Below, piece after piece: positions 14,218 through 24,100 of a DNA stretch of 30,695 nt. The notes below the pieces were generated by a model. That model had not been told where the DNA came from. It saw only the letters and a program-made list of their open reading frames with translations, and did not search any database. Position numbers and translations under genes: made by a program. The stretch comes from a virus: the IMG/VR virus record IMGVR_UViG_3300044568_001864, positions 1 through 30,695 of that record; one strand, 5' to 3'. How positions within the stretch are numbered: the first letter of the stretch is position 1; each line of letters opens with the position of its first letter.

Positions 14218-17200
14218 GTTGATACACCACTAAAAGTAGCAGCATAAACAATACTACTATCTGAATCTAAGAAAATTCTTGAGACTCCAGCCGAAGCAAC
14301 ATACATTCCCCAACGATTTACTGGTACACCTGAACTACCGCCAACGTTGGCAGTTTGTCCTGAATATCCATAGCCTATGCCGTACATGTTATTGAGACTG
14401 GTGGCTAAAGGAACATAAGAGCCGCCAATAGAATAAATTGCTCCTGATGTACTAATTGTCTCAATGGAATTATAATTTCCATTGAGATATCCCGTTCCGG
14501 CTGCGGTACGAGTAATAGCCCCGCCTACACTGGTAACACCAGAAATTGTCACACTACTCAATGTACCAACTGATGTAATATTTGGTTGGGCTGCTGTGGT
14601 TACTGTACTAGCTGTGGTTGAGCTGCCTGCACTCGTTGCATAAGTTGCATTGGCCACAGTGCCTGACACATTGGCGCCTGGTATTGACGTTAATCCAGCA
14701 CCTGATCCATTGAATTGACTACCAGTTACTGTGCCAGTTGCCGAAATCAATCCGGCTGTTCGTAAGTTACCACCAGTTATATTGCCGGTAGCTGATATAA
14801 TACCACCAGTTAAGATGTTACCACCAGTTATGTTGGCTGTTACAGTAACGGTATTGGCAGAAATTACATTGGCACCAGTTAAGTTACCACCCGATCCTGC
14901 TCCTGTAATAATATTGCCGCCAGTGATGTTGCCACTAGCAGAAATCAATCCATTGACAAATACATTTGCATTTGAATAAACATTACCACTGCCATTGGGT
15001 GTGAAATTGATGTTGGCATTTGCCGCAGAAGTTTGTAGATCTAAATTGCCTGTGTTGTCAACGATGCCGCCACTGAGAACAAGATTGCCACCGGTTATGT
15101 TACCAGTTGCAGATATCAATCCGCCGGTTAAGATGTTGCCGCCAGTTATGTTAGCTGTAACTGATACAGTTGTGCCAGTATGTGTTGTGGCATTGACATT
15201 TGCACCACCCAAGATGTTACCGCCAGTGATGTTGCCAGTTGCAGATATCACACCACCTGTGAGTAAATTACCGCTAGTGGTATTGGCGGTGACTGTTAAT
15301 GAACCTAATGTACCAAGTGCGGTAATGTTTGTTTGTGAGGCTGTGGTCAGTGTACCCACAATGCTAGTGCCTGATAAATTACCACCTGTGATGTTGCCAG
15401 TAGAACTTATTAGTCCACCTGTTAGGACGTTACCACCTGTTACGTTACCTGTTACTAATAAACTACCCAATGTACCAACCGAAGTCACTTGTGTTTGACT
15501 TGCATTTACACTAAACGTGGTGCCAGTAAGTGTAAGGCCAGTCCCAGCACTATATGTGCCAGATCCTGAAAACTGTGTAAATGTTATGTTATTGCCAGCG
15601 AATCCAATATTTGATACAGTAGAAGTTTGAATCCATCCGGTGTTGCCGTATGTGGCACCATTGGTAACAAACATAAAGTCGCCAGCTTCAACTTCGGGCA
15701 CAGTGTTGTAATCACTTGCACGAGTAATTGCTGTGGCATTGCTCCAAACATACACACCATTGGTCACTGCATTGGCTTCATTCAGCACTAGAATTCTAGT
15801 GCCTGCTGTTTGCACATTCACTGTGTCAATCAAGTTGAATGTGCCGGTTGTGCTCAGTGTAGCACCAACGCCATTGGATCCTGGACCATTGTAATAGGTA
15901 ATTGTTCCGCTAGTGATAGTGGCCAGCGTGGTTGGAGTAGCAGCCGTTACAGCATCATGTACATTAAGTCCGGTAACAAAATTATCAACATACAGTTTGT
16001 TTACAGCATCACCATCAGCTACCGGAGTAGGTACGTTGTTGATGTATTCGTTGTTGACATTGATGTTACCAGTTGCGCTGAGTGTTAGATCACCAGTAGA
16101 TACTAGTGTTAATCCGGTGCCAACCACTTGGTTGGTGTTGACATTGCCACCTGTGATATTGCCTGTGGCATTAATCAACCCACCAGTTAGTAAATTACCA
16201 CCTGTTACGTTTGCCGTTACTGATACAGTAGTACCTGTATGTGTAGTAGCATTAACATTGGCTCCACCCAATACGTTACCACCAGTGATATTACCAGTTG
16301 CGGATATCACACCACCAGCTAAAATATTGTCGCCGGTAATGTTGCCCGATACGCTGACTGTGTTGCCAGTAATAGACGGTGTGGCACCTTGTAAAACAGT
16401 ATTTCCACCTGCAGGATTGGTAATAGTTACAGCCGTGGCATTAGCACTAATCTGAGCATTTCCCAAATATATTGTGCTGTTACTCAGCCACAAGTCTTTC
16501 CAACGCTGTGTTGATGTTCCCAAATCATATGTGACGTTGGCGCTGGGCAACACATTGCCTTTTATAGTCACTGCATCAGTGCTGACCACAGCTACGTTTG
16601 AAGTTCCGCCTACGCCTACAGAAATATTGCCGCCTGAACTCACAACAGTGACGTTTGATGTGCCGTTGTTGATGTTTGATACTGATGTGATCACACCAGT
16701 CAACAATGCACCATTACCAAAAATGTAATTACCAGTAATATTACCAGTGGCCGATACCAGACCCGCAGTTAGTAAATTACCACTTGATGTATTTCCACTA
16801 ACAGTTAAACTGGCAAATGTAGTAGGAGGACTTTGATCAACCCAAGCGTTGCCAGTTCCGTCATTGACATAGAGATATAATTTATCTGCGTAAGAGTCGT
16901 ACCAGTTGTCACCGGGTACTGCACCAGATGGTGCTGTGTTTGCTACTGTGGTCCATTTGTAAACTCGGACACCACTAGAAATAACATTACCACCAGTTAT
17001 GTTGCCGCTTGCACTCAATTCACCTGTGATGTATCCACCAGTTGTGGAAAAAACAGCAACGTTTCCTGTGCCACCCACGCCAACTGTGACATTGCCCCCT
17101 GAACTAACAACTGTGACATTTGACGTGCCATTGTTTATATTTGACACTGATGTGATAACACCAGTTAGCAATGCGCCATTGCCAAAAATGTAACTGCCGG

Positions 17201-17699
17201 TTACATTCCCGCTTGCACTGACATAGCCACCTGAAAATAAATTACCTACTGATGCTTCGCCTGTGCTGAGAAACCCACTGTTGACATTACCAGTGGTGCT
17301 GACAGTGGCAGCGTATACCGTGCCGGTTCCTGATACTACGCCAGTACCAAACAAAACATTGTTAGCAGTTATATTGCCAGTGGTCGTGACTGGGCCAGTT
17401 AGGCTGACCAAATTGCCAGTGTAGGTTGGCAAGTAGTTGGCTACATCAGTATTGCTATAACTAACTGGCAGGCCAGTTAAGAATGCGCCGTTGCCAATAA
17501 AGTAGTTGGCAGTTGCAATATTACCAGCGATGCTGAATGCCTGCACAACGTTTAGCACGTTGGCAGATATTACATTGGCCTGAATTATGTTGGCAATGCT
17601 TAGAACACGAGTCCAGCTGGTATTAGCAGACGCATATTCGTATGCTACATTGTTTACAACGGCAATTTGCCCGTTAGTCGGCGACGTAGGAAAGCTCAT
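13833..17699 (-). CDS. Large repeat-containing tail fibre protein, 1288 residues
   Basis: This is a predicted tail fibre shaft protein. It begins MSFPTSPTNGQIAVVNNVA, the shared N-terminal domain. The body is mostly 17-residue repeats around TGNITGGNVLTGGLISA. Interrupting modules are GDNWYDSYADKLYLYVNDG at about 260-280, QRWKDLWLSNSTIYLGNAQ at about 395-413, and a larger domain at about 563-733 (NKLYVDNFVTG, NVQTAGTRILVLNEAN, NGVYVW). Residues 1161-1288 are a C-terminal domain with KYADLAELY, GVVSTNPAHLMN, VALSGRVP and GTVIGKAVEDF, shared with the 2445-residue protein. An AGGA site lies in the nine-base gap before the start. Its stop overlaps the next start as TAATG. The role is inferred from composition and context. 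Confidence 0.82.
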   Translation of the reverse strand: MSFPTSPTNGQIAVVNNVAYEYASANTSWTRVLSIANIIQANVISANVLNVVQAFSIAGNIATANYFIGNGAFLTGLPVSYSNTDVANYLPTYTGNLVSLTGPVTTTGNITANNVLFGTGVVSGTGTVYAATVSTTGNVNSGFLSTGEASVGNLFSGGYVSASGNVTGSYIFGNGALLTGVITSVSNINNGTSNVTVVSSGGNVTVGVGGTGNVAVFSTTGGYITGELSASGNITGGNVISSGVRVYKWTTVANTAPSGAVPGDNWYDSYADKLYLYVNDGTGNAWVDQSPPTTFASLTVSGNTSSGNLLTAGLVSATGNITGNYIFGNGALLTGVITSVSNINNGTSNVTVVSSGGNISVGVGGTSNVAVVSTDAVTIKGNVLPSANVTYDLGTSTQRWKDLWLSNSTIYLGNAQISANATAVTITNPAGGNTVLQGATPSITGNTVSVSGNITGDNILAGGVISATGNITGGNVLGGANVNATTHTGTTVSVTANVTGGNLLTGGLINATGNITGGNVNTNQVVGTGLTLVSTGDLTLSATGNINVNNEYINNVPTPVADGDAVNKLYVDNFVTGLNVHDAVTAATPTTLATITSGTITYYNGPGSNGVGATLSTTGTFNLIDTVNVQTAGTRILVLNEANAVTNGVYVWSNATAITRASDYNTVPEVEAGDFMFVTNGATYGNTGWIQTSTVSNIGFAGNNITFTQFSGSGTYSAGTGLTLTGTTFSVNASQTQVTSVGTLGSLLVTGNVTGGNVLTGGLISSTGNITGGNLSGTSIVGTLTTASQTNITALGTLGSLTVTANTTSGNLLTGGVISATGNITGGNILGGANVNATTHTGTTVSVTANITGGNILTGGLISATGNITGGNLVLSGGIVDNTGNLDLQTSAANANINFTPNGSGNVYSNANVFVNGLISASGNITGGNIITGAGSGGNLTGANVISANTVTVTANITGGNILTGGIISATGNITGGNLRTAGLISATGTVTGSQFNGSGAGLTSIPGANVSGTVANATYATSAGSSTTASTVTTAAQPNITSVGTLSSVTISGVTSVGGAITRTAAGTGYLNGNYNSIETISTSGAIYSIGGSYVPLATSLNNMYGIGYGYSGQTANVGGSSGVPVNRWGMYVASAGVSRIFLDSDSSIVYAATFSGVSTTAKYADLAELYSADAEYPPGTVVDFGGTCEITLSVESGSNRIAGVVSTNPAHLMNSTLESTHTAAVALSGRVPTLVIGPVRKGDMMVSAGNGHAQACATPAMGTVIGKAVEDFVGASGTIEIAVGRL

Positions 17700-17708
17700 T
17701 TAGCATCC

Positions 17709-18105
17709 TTATTGTTTGCCGATCACGACTTCAATTGTGCCCTCGCCGCCTGTAAAGTTTTCCAATGATTTACCAAGTATAGTACCCACAACTGGAACTG
17801 CATCCATGCATGCTCTTGCCCGTCCATTTCCATTTGATACCATTAAATCTCCTTTAGCGACTGGTCCTTCAACTTTTACAGGTACTCGACCAGTCAGTGC
17901 CACAGCAGCAATATACATGCCGCCGAGCCCTGCGTTCATCAAATACGCTGGGTTAGTTGATACCACTCCAGCAACTCGTTTGCTGGAATCTGTGGTACTT
18001 ATTGTAACTTCCTCATCGCCTCCAAATTCAAGTACAGTACCTGGTTCGTATGCAGCATCTGCGCGATAGTTTTCTGCCAAGTCAGCATATTGTGCTGATG
18101 TGGCT
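17709..18105 (-). repeat. Shared C-terminal fibre domain, copy 1
   Basis: This segment encodes the end of the 2445-residue fibre (AQYADLAENYRADAAYEPGT, GVVSTNPAYLMN, VALTGRVPVKVEGPV, GTILGKSLENF). It corresponds to 13833-14217 in the neighbouring fibre gene. The layout loosely recalls C-terminal autoproteolytic chaperone domains of other phage fibres, but that link is not established here. Confidence 0.75.
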
Positions 18106-21100
18106 TTGGCAAATACTGTGTTAAAATACACACTTGAGCTACCAATATTACCAATGCCGTTACCGTTAGCGTTTACAATGTTGCCGCCAGTGATTGTGCC
18201 AGTTGACACAGTCAAACTAGATCCTGTAATTGCAGCACCTGTGATTGCACCAGTTGCACTAATCAATCCACCTGTTCTCAAGTTACCAGCATCAACGTTA
18301 CCAGTTACTGAAACTGTGGCACCTGTGTGTGTGGTAGCGTTAACGTTAGCACCACCTAGGATATTACCACCAGTAATGTTGCCAGCAGCAGAGATCAATC
18401 CACCTGTAAGTATATTTCCACCTGTGACGTTGCCAACAGCACTAATACCAAGACTGCTTACCCAAACGTTGCTTGTACTGTTATAAAGCCAAGTAATAAA
18501 CGCACCACCAATTGGACCAACTTCGATACCACCACCATTGGCTGCGGCGCTGTTGATTGCATTGTTGGCATAGTTGACTGTTAAGTCGTTTGTGCTGACC
18601 ACATTGGAGTTAATGGTAGTTGTTGTACCATTAACTTGCAAGTTACCGTTGATGATCACATGGCCTGTGTTGCCTATGTTGTACGGATCAATAGTAATTG
18701 TGTCACCTAAACTGCTGATCAAATCACCAGTAATAGTGATATTGCCTGTTCGAATATTACCACCAGTTACATTACCAGTTGCTGAAATTAATCCACCAGT
18801 TAGGATATTGCCACCTGTTGCATTGCCTGTAACTGTCAAACTGCCCAATGTACCAACTGCGGTAATATTTGTTTGGCTTGCTGTGGTCAGTGTACCTACA
18901 ATATTAGTACCCGACAAGTTGCCACCGGTTACATTACCAGTTGCAGATATCAACCCGCCTGTTAAGATGTTACCACCTGTGATATTGCCTGTAGCACTCA
19001 CTGTTGCACCAGTTATACCTGCAGTAGCACCAGCTAATACAGTTTCACCACCAGCTGGGTTTGTCAAAATTAGTGCTGTTGCGTTGGCACTCAATTGAGC
19101 ATTACCAATGTAGATTGTGCTATTGGCCAGCCACAAATCATTCCAACGTTGTGTAGAACTACCCAAGTTGTATGTGATGTTGGCACTAGGCAATATATTG
19201 CCTTTCATGGTCAATGCACCTTCACTGAACACAGCAACGTTAGAATTCCCGTTGATGGTTATGTTGGCATTGCCATTGGCAGTTTGAATGTCAAATTGGC
19301 TCGTGCCATTTTGTACTCTATCTCCAATGATGTTGCCGCTGAGTGTGGCATTTCCTGTAACAGTCAAATTACCGTTAATGGTCACGTCAGTTGCACTAAC
19401 AACCATCACATTGGATGTGCCACCAACTGACGTTACAACATTGCCACCTGAACTTACCACACGCACATTTGATGTGCCGTTTTGTATTGATGTAGCATCA
19501 ATACCAGTCAGTTGACTGCCGTTACCAAAGTAATATTGAGCATACACGTTGGCAAATGTTTGACTGGCACTACCAATGTCGTATGTGGCGTTGGCATTGA
19601 CCAACATGCTGCCAGAAATAGCAATGTTAGCAACCACACCAGCAGCAAACGCTGGACTTACAATGTCAACCCAATAGTTGGTTGTGCCATCATATGTGTA
19701 TTCATACAAGATATCAGTGCTGGTATTGTACCATTGATCACCAATGCTTGGTCCTGGTGGAGGTGTTGTGGATGCGGTATAAGTGATACCAAATGTTCTT
19801 GGTGCACCGTTGGCATAGTAGAAGTTGTCGCTAAGGAAACCACCTGCTGCCGCATTGCCAGCAGTTGACACGTTGCCAGCAGTAATGTTACCACTTACGC
19901 TCAACAATCCAGTAATGTACTCGCCAGTTGTGGCAAATACAGCTACATTGCCAGTTCCGCCCACTCCAATTGAAACATTACCACCAGAGCTTACAACACG
20001 AACATTTGAAGTTCCATTTTGTATTGATGTGGCATCAATGCCAGTAAGTTGGCTACCGTTACCCAGGATGTAGTTGCCGGTGACATTGCCAGTTGCTGAT
20101 ACTTGGCCAGCAGTTAGAATGTTGCCGCCTGTGATGTTACCTGCGGCACTTGCAGTACCACCTGTGGCCAAGTTGCCACCTGTGATTGTGGCAGCTGATG
20201 TAATTGTTGATGTGGCAGATATCAATCCACCTGTTAGAATATTGCCACCAGTTATGTTGGCTGCTGATGTAATTGTTGATGTGGCTGAGATCAATCCACC
20301 AGTTAGGATATTGCCACCTGTAATGTTGGCAGTTGCAGAGATTAATCCACTTGTTAAGACATTACCACCTGTAATGTTGCCTGTGGCACTTGCAGTACCA
20401 CCTGTGGCTAAGTTGCCACCAGTGATGTCGCCAGTTGCTGAAATCAATCCACCAGTTAGGACATTGCCGCCGGTAATGTTACCAGTTGCACTAATCAATC
20501 CACCTGTTAGGACATTGCCACCTGTAACGTTGCCTACTGCTGTTACCACGCTGTTACTGCGTATATTTTGTGCCAGCACCCAGGTGTTTGCATTTCCAAT
20601 TTGAGTAATATTAGCACTTGAAAGTATTCCGTTGCCGTCAAGTATACCAGTTGTGAACAGGCCAAATACGCCCGGAGCAGCGGTACTTTCACCAATTTTA
20701 ACAGTTACGCTATTAGCTATGTTTGCACCCACTTGAGTCAATACAATGCTGTCTGATTCAGCGTTACCAGCAACAAATGTTATTGTGCTATTTGCAGCGG
20801 CATTACGCACACCTGCTGCAACAATGTTACCAGTTGCGCTGACCAGGCCACCGGTTAAGATATTGCCGCCAGTAACATTGCCGCTTGCACTAAATTCACC
20901 TGTGACATATTCACCTGTGGTTGCAAATACTGCCACGTTTGCTGTGCCGCCAATTCCAATGGCAACGTTGCCACCTGCGCTTACAACACGAACGTTTGAG
21001 TTTCCATTTTGTATTGATGTAGCATCAATACCAGTCAGTTGACTGCCATTACCAAAGAAATAATTGCCAGTGATGTTGCCAGTTGCTGACACTTGGCCAG

Positions 21101-24100
21101 CAGTCAGAATGTTGCCGCCTGTAATATTGGCAGCTGATGTAATGGTTGATGTGGCAGATATCAATCCACCTGTTAGGACATTGCCACCAGTGATGTTAGC
21201 TGTGGCACTGAGTGTGGTACTTGAAATTACGTTTGCACCAGAGATGTTGCCGCTTGCCCCACTTGTGCTAATGTTGCCAAATATACCATTGCCAGTGGCT
21301 GACACTAAACCACCAGTTAAGATGTTGCCACCTGTAATGTTGCCTGTGGCACTTGCTGTACCACCTGTGGCCAAGTTGCCACCAGTAATTGTGGCCACAG
21401 CAGAAATCAATCCGCCTGTCAATAAGTTTGCACCAGTAATATTGGCAGCTGATGTAACGGTTGATGTGGCAGATATCAATCCGCCTGTAATTAAATTGCC
21501 GCCAGTCACGTTGCCAGAAGCTGTTACTACTGAACCAATCAAACTTGAACCAGTTATGGTACCAGTTGAGCTAATCAATCCGCCGGTTAATAAGTTGCCG
21601 CCTTCAATATTGCCTGTGGTACTCAAACTGGTGCCAGTAGCCGCACCAATATTTGGTGTGGTTAAGTTTGCACTGGCCTTGACAACAATGTTGCCGTTGA
21701 GATCAAATGCAGTGCTTACATTGTCAACTTTGGCGTTGAACACTGTGCCAATGAGACTCAAACCAGCTGAGGTGTTGGCTGTGTAAACTTGGCTGGCAGC
21801 AAACTGGGTAAACTCTATATTGGTTGTACCAAATATAATTGTCCCAGTTGGGGCAGTTACAACATAACTTTCGCCTGCACCTGTATCACCAGATTGCACA
21901 AAGAAATAATCGCCTATGTCCAATTGTGAAGTTGACTTTGGTCCATATGTATTGGTATCGGTGGAACGAGTCAACTCCCATCTGGCTGTAGCATTACCAA
22001 CCGCAGTAACAGTATAAACACCGTTTTCAAATGCACTAGTCTGTTGGTAAACCAACACACGTTGACTACTGGTTAGAGTCACACCGTCAATTTGAATAGC
22101 TGCATTTGCAGCAGCGTTGGTCAGTGTGGCACCTACACCTGAGTTAGCTCGTGAACCAATGGTCAATCCAGTACCGTTGGTCAACGTGGTTATTTCCGTG
22201 CCATCATGACTGAGACTCAGTGTGATCTGATTGCTACCATTGGTACTGTAAACAAAATAAGCTGTACCGGCAGTAATACCATTGGTTGTACTGCTAAAAA
22301 CAATTACATCATTTACCAACAGTGCTGGACTAGATCCAAATGTCAGTGTTTTGTTTCCTGAAATTGTAGTGACTGTTTGAGTGGTACCACCATCTGCATA
22401 AGTTGCAACTAAGTTGACGGGACTTTCCACATACACTGGTGTGTGAATAGTCAGGCCAGCACTTACAGAATCATCCACATACTGTTTGGTTGCAGCATCT
22501 GTAGACTGGACAGGACTAGCTACAGAATTGATAAAAGTGGTAGCAAGAACAATGTTGCCAGTGCCATTAGGTTGCAGATAGATATTGGCATTGGCAGTAG
22601 TTGTGACTGCAATAGCAGAAGAGCCAATGATATTGCCAGTAACTACTGCTGTGGTTGCAATTAAGTTGCCACCTTGAATGTTGCCCGTAGCTGTTACTAA
22701 TCCGCCAGTAGTTATGTTATTACCAGTTACATTGCCTGTGGCAGATACCAATCCTGCGGTACGCAAATTACCAGCATCAACGTTGCCTGTGGCAGTTATT
22801 AGCCCGCCTGTGCTGATGTTACCACCAATTACGTTAGCAGTGGCCACAACGTTGGCGCCTGTTAAAATGTTGCCTGTAGAACTAACTACTCCGCCTGTTA
22901 GGACATTACCACCCGACACATTGGCTGCTGAGGTAATGTTACCAGTTGCAGAAATCAATCCGCCAGTTAGAACATTTCCACCTGTTATATTTCCAGTTGC
23001 ATTTGCTGTGCCACTCACTGACAAGCTGGTGAGTGTGCCAACTGTGGTCAAACTTGAGAACAATACATTTGAACTTAGAGTATTGCCAGTTAAATTGTTT
23101 GCGTCAACACTGCTGGCTGTGACACCTGTTAGCTGTGAGCCGTTGCCAATAAAGAACGATCCTGTGTTGGCTGTGATATTGCCTACAGAACTTACCTGTC
23201 CGGCAGTTGTTATGTTACCGCCAACTACGTTAGCAGTGGCACTGAGTGTGGTACTAGAAATTACGTTGGCACCAGAAATATTACCACCTGATCCAGTTGT
23301 GGAAATATTACCAAATGTACCATTACCAGTTGCCGAAATCAATCCGCCAGTTAGAACATTACCACCGGTGACATTGCCGCTTGCACTCAATTCACCTGTG
23401 ACATACTCGCCAGTTGTGGCAAATACAGCAACGTTTGACGTACCACCAATTCCAATGGCTACATTGCCGCCTGAACTTACCACACGCACATTACTTGTGC
23501 CATTTTGTATTGATGTGGCATCAATGCCAGTAAGTTGGCTACCATTGCCCAGGATGTAATTGCCGGAAATGTTACCAGTTGTTGAAATATTACCTGTACC
23601 AACTATACCCACAGTGTTTACATTACCTGTAGAACTCAATGTTGATCCAGTGATTGTTGTGCCGGTAATTGCACCACCTGCTGAAATCAATCCACCTGTT
23701 AGAACATTACCACCTGTAATGTTGCCTGTGGCACTTGCTGTGCCACCTGTGGCTAAATTGCCACCAGTAATTGTGGCTGCTGATGTAATGGTTGATGTGG
23801 CAGAGATCAATCCACCGGTTAGAACATTGCCACCAGTGATGTTACCTGCGGCACTTGCTGTGCCGCCTGTGGCCAAGTTGCCACCTGTGATTGTAGCCAC
23901 AGCAGATATCAATCCACCTGTTAGAACATTACCACCTGTGACGTTACCTGTAGCAGATACTGAGTTTCCAGCAGTTATGTCGTTGAATGCGTTTATACTG
24001 TTGGCAGAAAAAATGTTTGCTGTTGCAAGGCCAGTAGCATTAGAAGTTAAACTTTGAGAGCCAAGATAAAGAGTAGTTCCTGATAGATACAAATCTTTCC

